NCBI GenBank assembly: GCA_964394585.1
Contig: CAYMYI010000155.1
Span: 1 to 8,493, forward strand
Direction: 5' to 3'
DNA from: CAYUJH01 sp964394585
GTDB lineage: Bacteria; Bacteroidota; Bacteroidia; Cytophagales; Flammeovirgaceae
Length of the DNA: 8,493 nt
The translations under genes and the position numbers were made by a program. Shown piece after piece: positions 1-7,287 of this stretch; the first letter of the stretch is position 1; the number at the start of each line of letters is the position of its first letter. The notes under the pieces are model-generated. The model was not told the DNA's origin and did no database searches. It was given only the letters and a program-made list of their open reading frames with translations.

Positions 1-1870
1 TTCGACTACCAGTGCACTTGTCGCAATCCTCATTCTAGTGGGACAATGACCTGAAGCCACATGGATACACATTGAAACTAGAAGACATTGTCGTGTCGCA
101 ATCCTCATTCTAGTGGGACAATGACCTGAAGTATCTTTTGTTTTGAAGTTAATATTTGTATTTCAAAATGTCGCAATCCTCATTCTAGTGGGACAATGAC
201 CTGAAGCTAAAAAAAAGAGGTCGTTTTGGATCGCAATGCCTGTTGTCGCAATCCTCATTCTAGTGGGACAATGACCTGAAGACTCTTCAGTGGATGTGAC
301 TTTTAGAAAATTCATACTGTCGCAATCCTCATTCTAGTGGGACAATGACCTGAAGTAATCCTATCTTTTATGTCTTTGATAGGGATTTTCACGTCGCAAT
401 CCTCATTCTAGTGGGACAATGACCTGAAGAACCCTCACACAATGCGAGAACAACGGATTAGCCATTAAGTCGCAATCCTCATTCTAGTGGGACAATGACC
501 TGAAGAACTGATAGCCTGTGTGGGGAAGATTACTTCACGTAAGGTCGCAATCCTCATTCTAGTGGGACAATGACCTGAAGATTTCAAGCGGTTTTTTTGT
601 ATTTTTGTTGTAATTAATGTCGCAATCCTCATTCTAGTGGGACAATGACCTGAAGGCTTTTCAAGTTGTGCTGCTTTGCTTTGTTGTATCTTTGTCGCAA
701 TCCTCATTCTAGTGGGACAATGACCTGAAGGATGAGCGCACCAAAAATAATTACGACCTCATCAAAGTCGCAATCCTCATTCTAGTGGGACAATGACCTG
801 AAGAATATTTTTTCAAATCCTGAGGCTGCCTCGGTGTTTGCGTCGCAATCCTCATTCTAGTGGGACAATGACCTGAAGATTAACAGATGAATACGCTTTA
901 CAATTTTGCGTAAAAAAGTCGCAATCCTCATTCTAGTGGGACAATGACCTGAAGACTCCTCAATTTTTTGCCCTTGTACTTTTACTGTTTGCGTGTCGCA
1001 ATCCTCATTCTAGTGGGACAATGACCTGAAGCTCATTGTTGTAAGTGTATGCAGGTTCTAAGATGTCTGTCGCAATCCTCATTCTAGTGGGACAATGACC
1101 TGAAGAGATAAATTTCAAACAGGCGTAGTAAAAGTGAAATTCGTCGCAATCCTCATTCTAGTGGGACAATGACCTGAAGCATCTTGAACGAGTTTATCGC
1201 TTCGCACTATCCGCAAATCTGTCGCAATCCTCATTCTAGTGGGACAATGACCTGAAGTGCAGCCTGTGAGTGTCAAATGTATGTTGAAAACACGTCGCAA
1301 TCCTCATTCTAGTGGGACAATGACCTGAAGCCCTTTTAATTGAGCCGTTATTCAGCTATTTAGAGGGTCGCAATCCTCATTCTAGTGGGACAATGACCTG
1401 AAGGACAAGTCTGTCAGAAGAAAATATAAAACTTAGAGTGTCGCAATCCTCATTCTAGTGGGACAATGACCTGAAGTGCGTAGATGTCGTATTTAAACGT
1501 GGATATGTCGCAAATGTCGCAATCCTCATTCTAGTGGGACAATGACCTGAAGAAATAGCATTTGACTGTTAAAACATAGAGATATGAAACTTGTCGCAAT
1601 CCTCATTCTAGTGGGACAATGACCTGAAGATTATGATAATCTTCGCTTGTAGGTTGCAAACCAAGTCGCAATCCTCATTCTAGTGGGACAATGACCTGAA
1701 GGCTTAGACCCTGTTCCTAACACAGACCTTTGGGGTTAATGTCGCAATCCTCATTCTAGTGGGACAATGACCTGAAGGAGTAATACAATGCGATCGTTAT
1801 ATGAATTTTATAAAAGGTCGCAATCCTCATTCTAGTGGGACAATGACCTGAAGTCTGCTTGAGTCAAAGT

Positions 1871-1889
1871 TAATACTCCTTGGTCGTTT
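1871..1889 (+). repeat. 19-nt segment shared by spacers 25 and 38 (first copy)
   Basis: The last 19 nt of the spacer at 1854-1889 are identical to the first 19 nt of the spacer at 2826-2863 (TAATACTCCTTGGTCGTTT). The two spacers therefore come from overlapping protospacers on the same strand, offset by 17 nt, and together define a 55-nt stretch of target. Chance identity of this length is negligible among 55 spacers. Confidence 0.95.
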
Positions 1890-2155
1890 GTCGCAATCCT
1901 CATTCTAGTGGGACAATGACCTGAAGCCCTCCAATTTGGTGTGATTATCTGGAAACATATTTAGTGTCGCAATCCTCATTCTAGTGGGACAATGACCTGA
2001 AGAAAATGCAAGTTGTGCTGCATACAGACCGATTGAAGTTGTCGCAATCCTCATTCTAGTGGGACAATGACCTGAAGAAATTCCTGAAAACGAGTTTAAC
2101 AAAAAAACTCGATACCGTCGCAATCCTCATTCTAGTGGGACAATGACCTGAAGAT

Positions 2156-2181
2156 GTTAAGTTTAATTAATTATAATATAG
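2156..2181 (+). repeat. Inverted near-match between spacers 29 and 49 (first copy)
   Basis: This 26-nt part of the spacer at 2154-2192 equals the reverse complement of the first 26 nt of the spacer at 3651-3688, except for one base (GTTAAGTTT versus GTTAAGTTA at the start). The two spacers match opposite strands of the same or a closely related target. The stretch is AT-rich, which weakens but does not remove the significance. Confidence 0.85.
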
Positions 2182-2477
2182 CTTCTCACGGGGTCGCAAT
2201 CCTCATTCTAGTGGGACAATGACCTGAAGACTTTAAAATCATATACTGTGATAAAAACATGAACTTCGTCGCAATCCTCATTCTAGTGGGACAATGACCT
2301 GAAGAAATATATCGTATTAATCGATTTAGGATTAGAAGATTATAGTCGCAATCCTCATTCTAGTGGGACAATGACCTGAAGAAAAGTGTGGTAGAACAAG
2401 GTAATCTCACGTTACTATTGTCGCAATCCTCATTCTAGTGGGACAATGACCTGAAGTATGAAAGCTCTTTGTCGCTT

Positions 2478-2496
2478 TCGTAGGTTCTGTTTGCAA
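2478..2496 (+). repeat. 19-nt segment shared by spacers 33 and 43 (first copy)
   Basis: The last 19 nt of the spacer at 2457-2496 (TCGTAGGTTCTGTTTGCAA) are identical to the first 19 nt of the spacer at 3198-3235. This is a second same-strand overlapping pair, offset by 21 nt, and defines 59 nt of target. Confidence 0.95.
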
Positions 2497-2825
2497 GTCG
2501 CAATCCTCATTCTAGTGGGACAATGACCTGAAGATATAGGCGATTGAGTGCTGTTTTAGCCGTTATTGTCGCAATCCTCATTCTAGTGGGACAATGACCT
2601 GAAGTGAGAATAAACATCTCATTAAACACTATAAAACCGGGTCGCAATCCTCATTCTAGTGGGACAATGACCTGAAGAAAATTCTCTATTTTTCTTGGAG
2701 TTTATTTTTTGGAATGTCGCAATCCTCATTCTAGTGGGACAATGACCTGAAGCAAAATCACGACCTCTTTGTTTTGCAGGCGATTTTAGTCGCAATCCTC
2801 ATTCTAGTGGGACAATGACCTGAAG

Positions 2826-2844
2826 TAATACTCCTTGGTCGTTT
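2826..2844 (+). repeat. 19-nt segment shared by spacers 25 and 38 (second copy)
   Basis: This is the start of the spacer at 2826-2863 and matches the end of the older spacer at 1854-1889. The newer spacer extends the target in the plus direction. Confidence 0.95.
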
Positions 2845-3197
2845 AGCCATTTAGCATCACGAGGTCGCAATCCTCATTCTAGTGGGACAATGACCTGAAG
2901 TCAAATGAGCGAAAAACACACAAACATCCTGCATTGTGTCGCAATCCTCATTCTAGTGGGACAATGACCTGAAGGTTAGTGCAGTGTATGAGGTCACCTA
3001 CACGAGAAGGTCGCAATCCTCATTCTAGTGGGACAATGACCTGAAGCAGTGATGGACAAAGAAAGTGAGGAGATTATTTACGTGAAGTCGCAATCCTCAT
3101 TCTAGTGGGACAATGACCTGAAGTTGTTTTCAAGACTGTAGACTAAAATATTAATTTCGTGTCGCAATCCTCATTCTAGTGGGACAATGACCTGAAG

Positions 3198-3216
3198 TCG
3201 TAGGTTCTGTTTGCAA
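3198..3216 (+). repeat. 19-nt segment shared by spacers 33 and 43 (second copy)
   Basis: This is the start of the spacer at 3198-3235 and matches the end of the older spacer at 2457-2496. The geometry is the same as in the 25/38 pair. Confidence 0.95.
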
Positions 3217-3650
3217 CAGATTAAAGATAAATAGCGTCGCAATCCTCATTCTAGTGGGACAATGACCTGAAGACTACTGAATCTGTTAACATTCTTTGCA
3301 GTGATTTCTAGTCGCAATCCTCATTCTAGTGGGACAATGACCTGAAGAAGTAGTGTAGAGTACACTGTTTCAACGTTGCAATGTATATGTCGCAATCCTC
3401 ATTCTAGTGGGACAATGACCTGAAGATGAATTTTGATATAGCAGATTTCAAACTGCTAAAATTGTCGCAATCCTCATTCTAGTGGGACAATGACCTGAAG
3501 TATATTGCGACAGACATATGAACTTTTTAAAAGTAACGTCGCAATCCTCATTCTAGTGGGACAATGACCTGAAGTTAGAAGCTATTACTCTCCGATAAGC
3601 ACTAAAGATTGATGTCGCAATCCTCATTCTAGTGGGACAATGACCTGAAG

Positions 3651-3676
3651 CTATATTATAATTAATTTAACTTAAC
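3651..3676 (-). repeat. Inverted near-match between spacers 29 and 49 (second copy)
   Basis: This is the minus-strand partner of 2156-2181 inside the spacer at 3651-3688, 25 of 26 bases identical. It shows that both strands of this target region were sampled. Confidence 0.85.
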
Positions 3677-4198
3677 TAGTAGCATTGGGTCGCAATCCTC
3701 ATTCTAGTGGGACAATGACCTGAAGAAAGTCATGTATTCGAATCAATCCATCCTTTCTTTAGAGATTGTCGCAATCCTCATTCTAGTGGGACAATGACCT
3801 GAAGTACACTAAAAGAAATTCAACAATTATGAAACTAGAAGTCGCAATCCTCATTCTAGTGGGACAATGACCTGAAGTTATCTTACGCTCATCCCGAAAT
3901 CGACGATTTAGAATTAGTGTCGCAATCCTCATTCTAGTGGGACAATGACCTGAAGCCAAATGACCTTTAATAACAGAAACTTGATTTTTGTGGTCGCAAT
4001 CCTCATTCTAGTGGGACAATGACCTGAAGACTCCATCGCAGTCATACCCGCGGTGGCTTTCTTTGGTCGCAATCCTCATTCTAGTGGGACAATGACCTGA
4101 AGAATGCAAATAACTTTTTAATAAAAGTATTTGATTCTCGTCGCAATCCTCATTCTAGTGGGACAATGACCTGAAGACCAGACCATGGCGACGTTGAT

Positions 4199-4211
4199 TA
4201 TCAATTTATTA
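4199..4211 (+). promoter_or_regulatory. IHF-consensus site in the CRISPR leader
   Basis: TATCAATTTATTA matches the IHF consensus WATCAANNNNTTR at every defined position. It begins 23 nt from the leader-repeat junction, close to where IHF bends the leader in the E. coli type I-E system to recruit Cas1-Cas2. The match is seen directly; binding by a Bacteroidota IHF/HU-family protein is inference, and AT-rich DNA raises the chance rate. Confidence 0.5.
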
Positions 4212-4301
4212 GCAAATAAACCTGCATTAAATGCAATTTTTTCTTTGAAAAACACTATGTCAAACAGCCCGAAACCCTTTGCCTTTCGCCCTTTTTGATT
4301 G

Positions 4302-4323
4302 AACTATTCCATGTTGAATAGTT
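4302..4323. other. Perfect 8-bp hairpin in the leader
   Basis: AACTATTC and GAATAGTT pair perfectly around the 6-nt loop CATGTT. In the plus direction the stem is followed by a T-run (4327-4331), so it resembles a weak AU-rich terminator facing away from the array. In the minus direction, the cas2 read-through direction, it is followed by AATCAAAAAGGG with no T-run. It could also be a protein-binding inverted repeat used in adaptation. Confidence 0.45.
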
Positions 4324-4391
4324 GTATTTTTCAAAGAACGCCTGAACTTGTTTCCTTTACTAAAATACGCTTTTATCCTTTCTTTTAAAAG

Positions 4392-4691
4392 TTAAAACAG
4401 CAATATATTGGGGTTATTAATGGCTATGCGGAATTCGCGCGAGTCGCCTATAATCCCTACTTGCGCCAGCAAATCTTTCTCGATGGGGATAAACATCACC
4501 GAATCGGTTTCTTCCCCTTTTTCGAGCAAAGCTTGTAGCTGTTGCAGCATTTCGCGGTAGTGTGCCGGGGCGATGTACCCTCCTAAAAACACCGATTTTT
4601 GCACCCGAACGCAGCCGTTGCGCTCTAGTATTTTGATGACTTTCCGCCGAAGGCGATCGTGCGTAATATCGTAGGCAATGAAATAATGCAT
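4392..4691 (-). CDS. cas2: CRISPR-associated protein Cas2
   Basis: This 99-aa protein is the usual Cas2 length. It starts MHYFIAYDIT, the first strand of the ferredoxin-like fold, with the conserved Asp at residue 8. RVQKSVFLGG (residues 29-38) is the second conserved Cas2 block and GDSREFRIAI (82-91) the last strand. Cas2 dimers bridge two Cas1 dimers and set spacer length during integration; the nuclease activity reported for some members is not needed for that role. The ATG lies only 3 bp after the stop of the upstream membrane-protein gene, so the two are almost certainly on one mRNA and probably translationally coupled. The stop is followed by the leader and array. Identification is firm from length, motifs and context; the subtype is not recognisable. 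Confidence 0.95.
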   Translation of the reverse strand: MHYFIAYDITHDRLRRKVIKILERNGCVRVQKSVFLGGYIAPAHYREMLQQLQALLEKGEETDSVMFIPIEKDLLAQVGIIGDSREFRIAINNPNILLF

Positions 4692-4694
4692 GGC

Positions 4695-5243
4695 TCATAC
4701 TACATGTTTTACAATCACAATAATGGTGATACACACCAGGGCGGCGAGGGCGAATACAATCAGCCATTTGAGCAGTTCGGCTGTTTCGGTTTCCTGCGAT
4801 GGCGGCGGCAGCTCAAGGGGCGGCGTGGCGGGTTCTACAATTACTTCGGGGATTTCCCCCCCGGTGATTTGCGGTTGAAGCTCGGGGTTGGCATTCAGGG
4901 CGCGTTCCGAAGGGTAGTAGAGTTCGCCCATCGTGCCATCGGGCAATGCATACGGATACACCCAAAATTGCACACCGCCTCTGCCCGAACACGCTCCTCT
5001 ACCGGTGGCGTCGCTTGGGGTGTTATCCATACAAATGCAACCAATACGCTCACTTTTGGGGGGTTGGGGTACACTGCCTTGGCTTTTTTTGCCTCGGCGG
5101 GTATGGTCCGAGGTCCGGAATACTTCGTCGGCATCTTCTTCGGTAGGCGGCGGTTCGGTGGGTACGGGAAGTTGGCGGGCATCTTGCGCCTGTAACAACG
5201 TGCAAATTAAAATAAGTAGGTAGGTAGATAGAATGGCTTTCAT
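4695..5243 (-). CDS. Secreted or membrane-anchored protein with DUF3761-like Cys motif, between cas1 and cas2
   Basis: This 182-aa protein is not a known Cas protein. Residues 1-20 form a signal peptide or N-terminal helix (MKAILSTYLLILICTLLQAQ). A Pro/Glu-rich stretch follows (26-40), then a basic segment near 47-53. The compact block at 68-94 has C69, C71, D73, S77, C85, GG at 89-90, V91 and W94. It resembles my memory of DUF3761 (CxDGxxS...GxCSxHGGVxxW), but with Arg where the family usually has His. A second Pro/Glu-rich linker (131-152) leads to a strong C-terminal membrane helix (159-178). So most of the chain should sit outside the cytoplasm, tethered at the C-terminus. The gene follows cas1 by 61 bp and ends 3 bp before cas2 on the same strand, so it is part of the adaptation operon. 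The frame is uninterrupted. Its role is unknown; an envelope role linked to infection or DNA entry is conceivable but not supported by sequence. Confidence 0.85.
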   Translation of the reverse strand: MKAILSTYLLILICTLLQAQDARQLPVPTEPPPTEEDADEVFRTSDHTRRGKKSQGSVPQPPKSERIGCICMDNTPSDATGRGACSGRGGVQFWVYPYALPDGTMGELYYPSERALNANPELQPQITGGEIPEVIVEPATPPLELPPPSQETETAELLKWLIVFALAALVCITIIVIVKHVV

Positions 5244-5304
5244 AGTTGTTTGGGTTCAATGGGTAAAACGAATAGAAGAAAATCGGCGGCTTGGGTTTGC
5301 ATTG

Positions 5305-6303
5305 TTATGTAGGATGAAAATATAACAGTTGCTGGGCGAGCTGCTGAGCAGCACGGGTGAGGTGTCCGTTGCGGCTGTAGCTTTTCGTGTCAATCACTTC
5401 GGCTTCTTGCATGTAGGCGTGGTAGGCGTCAATCACGATGCCTTTGCCCTCGCGCCCGAGCCATATGCCTTTTTTCCCTTGCGGTTGAAAGCAGCTTTCG
5501 TAGAGGCGATGCCCTTGGAACAGGTAGAAGGCGATGCGTTCTGCCCAAATGCGATAAGGCTCTATAAAATCATAAACCATCACGGGTTTGTTGTACTGGT
5601 CGGCGTGGAGGACGCCCAATTGCGGATCGACCCCAGCCGTTATGAGCGCCCGTTCAATTTGGGTGTATAACATTCCGTACAAGTAGTTCAACACGCAGTT
5701 GAACCAATCTTTTGCTGGCTGCCGCGAGCGTTCGCCGAACCGATACCCCGGTGAAAGGGCTTGTGAGAGCACTCTGAAATACTGCCGGGCTACGGTTCCC
5801 TCCCACCCCCGCAACGAAGGGGCAATTTGCATGGCATCGAGGAGCGGATCGAGCGGAAGAGCCTTGAGCCGTTCGCCAATCCGTTCGCCCACCTTGTAGG
5901 CACGTTCGGCAGCGGGGCGTATTTCGGGCAGGGTGTGGGCGAGCTGCTGCAAAAAGGCAAGTTGATAGCGGATTTTGCGCTGCACTTGCCCTACTGCCCA
6001 ATGCGCTCCTTTGGGGTGTTGGCAAAATAGTGCCTGATGCTTGCGGATGGTACCAATAGAGCCAAAACGGCTGTTCCATAGTTGCCCTACCGGCCTGCCG
6101 ATTCCATCGGTAAATACCAGTTGGACGTCGTTTTCGAGGGCGAGTATCACCGCATTGGCGCTCATCGAAGCGCCTTTCTGCACCAAAATGCTTTTCACTT
6201 TGCGCACGGCTACCGTGTGGGTTTGCCCACCCCGTATGCTAATGCTAAACATGCCGTTGGCAACCCCTAAAAATGCCCCATAGCTATCCAATACAATTTG
6301 CAT
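5305..6303 (-). CDS. cas1: CRISPR-associated integrase Cas1
   Basis: This 332-aa protein is full length for Cas1, the metal-dependent integrase that inserts spacers together with Cas2. The N-terminal beta domain begins MQIVLDSYGAFLGV and contains VRKVKSILV (33-41) and DGIGRPVGQLW (66-76). The C-terminal helical domain holds the catalytic set: E168 in RGWEGTVARQYF, H233 in GVLHADQYNKPV, and D245/E248 in VYDFIEPYR. The block YTQIERALITAGVDPQLGVLH is a typical Cas1 signature. The ATG at 6303 begins directly with the conserved first strand and has a loose purine-rich AGGGAA upstream. It heads the cas1-membrane protein-cas2 operon, with 98 bp separating it from the upstream gene, so it may have its own promoter. 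No reverse transcriptase or Cas4 fusion is present. The Cas1 lineage could indicate subtype, but I cannot place it by eye. Confidence 0.98.
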   Translation of the reverse strand: MQIVLDSYGAFLGVANGMFSISIRGGQTHTVAVRKVKSILVQKGASMSANAVILALENDVQLVFTDGIGRPVGQLWNSRFGSIGTIRKHQALFCQHPKGAHWAVGQVQRKIRYQLAFLQQLAHTLPEIRPAAERAYKVGERIGERLKALPLDPLLDAMQIAPSLRGWEGTVARQYFRVLSQALSPGYRFGERSRQPAKDWFNCVLNYLYGMLYTQIERALITAGVDPQLGVLHADQYNKPVMVYDFIEPYRIWAERIAFYLFQGHRLYESCFQPQGKKGIWLGREGKGIVIDAYHAYMQEAEVIDTKSYSRNGHLTRAAQQLAQQLLYFHPT

Positions 6304-6401
6304 ACGCTTCCCTAGTTTTGTCTCAAAATGTGTGTGTATGTAATAGATGGATTGGATACCTTGACTTTCAAGAACATACCCTCCCTTATCTTCTCAGCGA
6401 G

Positions 6402-6902
6402 TTAATACCTAAAAATATCGTCGATTTCGGGATTTGCCGATTTCCCCTGCATTAAGTTCAGTAGTTTTTGCAGATCTTTCTTGGAGCGAAGCGTCCAAAA
6501 GCTGCTTATCCAGCTTTTATCTTCTATTTTTAGAAAGCATTTCATCGAGCCATCGGAATTTCCTTCGAACACCATGTGCATTTCGTTCGTAAATGAGGCA
6601 ACATATCCGTGGAATTTATATTGCGATTTGTCCATCACCGGAAACCGACACACTTCTTTAGTGAACGATTTTCGGTGATTTTGATTGAGGTCGTACCAGC
6701 GAATCGCCCGTTTTAGCCCTTCAATCAGCGTTTGGGTTGCCGAAGGCCCGAGGCGGTAGGCATCAGAACTTCCAAAGTTAGTCCCTTTCTCTAAGTACAC
6801 GTTGTTTCCTTCGTGTACAACGGTAAGGGTTTGCCCATGAGCAGTGGCTAGGGTAGCCCCTCCAAGCATAATCAGCATTAGAGATTTCACAATACACTTC
6901 AT
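6402..6902 (-). CDS. Hypothetical secreted protein, 166 aa
   Basis: I do not recognise this protein. Residues 1-23 are a clear signal peptide (basic start MKCIVKSLML, hydrophobic core, AHG before the likely cleavage at about residue 23). The mature part is about 143 aa with mixed charge, includes only two cysteines (C85, C121), and shows alternating beta-like segments such as YVASFTNEMHMVFEG (100-114) and SMKCFLKIED (119-128). A helical end follows (KKDLQKLLNLMQG, 141-153), with no further membrane helix. This suggests a small soluble periplasmic or secreted beta-rich domain. It lies just upstream of cas1 on the same strand with a 98-bp gap. Co-transcription is possible but no functional link is shown. 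Similar orphan secreted proteins are common in Bacteroidota genomes, so it may simply be a chance neighbour. Confidence 0.8.
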   Translation of the reverse strand: MKCIVKSLMLIMLGGATLATAHGQTLTVVHEGNNVYLEKGTNFGSSDAYRLGPSATQTLIEGLKRAIRWYDLNQNHRKSFTKEVCRFPVMDKSQYKFHGYVASFTNEMHMVFEGNSDGSMKCFLKIEDKSWISSFWTLRSKKDLQKLLNLMQGKSANPEIDDIFRY

Positions 6903-6953
6903 AGATAAAATCGTTTTATTTGTATTTAAATAATTAAGAACCGATAGAGCAAA

Positions 6954-6968
6954 GCGATTTCAAATCGC
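6954..6968. promoter_or_regulatory. 15-nt inverted repeat upstream of the 166-aa secreted protein gene
   Basis: GCGATTT and AAATCGC face each other across a single C. The element is 52 bp upstream of the ATG at 6902, a place where a dimeric repressor or activator could bind. No -7 box of the TAnnTTTG type is evident in the 6903-7031 gap. Operator function is inference. Confidence 0.35.
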
Positions 6969-7011
6969 CATCTTTCTATTGAGAAAATAATTTATAAATA
7001 TGGGTTTTTGC

Positions 7012-7033
7012 AGTTGCTATCATGATAGCAACT
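7012..7033. other. Perfect 22-nt palindrome at the end of the small membrane protein gene
   Basis: AGTTGCTATCA is followed directly by its reverse complement, with no interruption; the last two bases overlap the TAG stop of the 74-aa gene on the minus strand. As RNA it would form a stem of about 9 bp with a short loop. In the minus direction the following bases are GCAAAAACCC, without a T-run, so it is not a classic terminator in the gene's sense. In the plus direction the T-run lies before it. It may be a processing or 3'-end stabilising hairpin, or a protein site. Confidence 0.55.
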
Positions 7034-7256
7034 ATTCGATAAGCTGAGCCAATACACCCATTACCAAGATGCTTATCCCATCGAAAATAGCCCCTAAAAT
7101 GCTCCACGAGAGCATAAAAAGCAGCGCACTCGAAAAATTATCCGGCTCAACCCATTCCCAGGCAATCACCCCTGAACCGAGCCAAGCAGTAAGCTTTACC
7201 GCCACCGTTACTATTAGCATAAAACAGCCAGCGGCTTCATCCGTAGAATTACTCAT
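7032..7256 (-). CDS. Small two-helix membrane protein, 74 aa
   Basis: This is an unrecognised inner-membrane protein. I chose the internal start MSNSTDEAAG at 7256. The longer frame back to 7358 would overlap the upstream gene by 71 bp and adds residues that do not look conserved. The chosen start leaves a clean 31-bp gap after the upstream stop. A short polar N-terminus is followed by a hydrophobic helix at about 11-33 (CFMLIVTVAVKLTAWLGSGV), a WEWVEPDN loop (33-40), and a second, longer helix at about 42-71. Two-helix hairpin proteins of this size include small transporter subunits, holin-like proteins and unknowns; nothing here decides. It is probably co-transcribed with the secreted 126-aa protein upstream. 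A weak hairpin, TTTTAC-AAT-GTAAAA (7265-7279), lies in the gap. Confidence 0.65.
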   Translation of the reverse strand: MSNSTDEAAGCFMLIVTVAVKLTAWLGSGVIAWEWVEPDNFSSALLFMLSWSILGAIFDGISILVMGVLAQLIE

Positions 7257-7287
7257 TATTTTATTTTTACAATGTAAAATGAAAGAA

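Larger units (their letters stand above)
1..4176 (-). CRISPR. Long CRISPR array, 56 complete repeats, left end outside window
   Basis: There are 56 copies of a 37-nt repeat, the first at 20-56 and the last at 4140-4176. I saw no base variation among them. They are separated by 55 complete spacers of 34-42 nt, mostly 36-40; positions 1-19 are the tail of one more spacer. Read on the minus strand the repeat begins CTTCAGGTCATT and ends GAGGATTGCGAC. The last eight bases resemble the ATTGAAAC-type 5' handle of Cas6-processed crRNAs. TCATT and AATGA can pair as a 5-bp stem around a 10-nt loop, which puts cleavage about 2 nt after the stem. Handle, leader and cas gene direction all argue for leftward transcription, so spacers near 4139 are the newest. 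The lack of repeat decay even at the left edge suggests the true trailer end lies further left. Spacers are visibly more AT-rich than the cas genes, as expected of phage or plasmid DNA. Type I or III is favoured; subtype cannot be set without effector genes. Confidence 0.98.
4177..4391 (-). promoter_or_regulatory. CRISPR leader and cas2-array intergenic region
   Basis: This 215-bp AT-rich gap lies between the cas2 stop and the last repeat and has no plausible gene. Its place beside the adaptation genes and at the 5' end of the handle-bearing strand marks it as the leader, where transcription of the array starts and new spacers enter. It holds an IHF-type site (4199-4211), a 13-nt palindrome TGCATTAAATGCA (4223-4235), a hairpin (4302-4323) and the palindrome CTTTTAAAAG right after the cas2 stop (4382-4391). 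A TTTATTTG on the minus strand (4213-4220) is a one-mismatch match to the Bacteroidota -7 box TAnnTTTG. It would start transcription near 4205, but I see no matching -33 box, so the promoter is tentative. Confidence 0.8.

Noticed and set aside
1507..1513. GTCGCAA inside spacer 20, duplicating the repeat start just before the next repeat.
   Set aside because: Only seven bases; more likely chance than a partial repeat duplication.
465..2123. Open frames on the minus strand across repeats, encoding a repeated SGHCPTRMRIAT segment.
   Set aside because: They arise because the CRISPR repeat has an open frame on that strand and some spacers keep the frame. There are no start signals and no codon logic; the structure is fully explained by the array.
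57..3840. 11-nt match TGAAACTAGAA between spacers 1 and 51.
   Set aside because: About the length expected by chance among 55 AT-rich spacers.
57..4139. Apparent bias of spacers toward the coding sense on the plus strand, which would mean crRNAs antisense to mRNA.
   Set aside because: Many spacers give a convincing open frame on plus, but checking the reverse strand often gives an equally convincing one. At 34-42 nt this cannot be judged by eye; it needs protospacer mapping.
4659..5223. Plus-strand and alternative minus-strand open frames over the cas1-cas2 spacer gene.
   Set aside because: They are shadows of the 182-aa gene, which alone has a signal peptide, membrane helix and operon-fitting ends.
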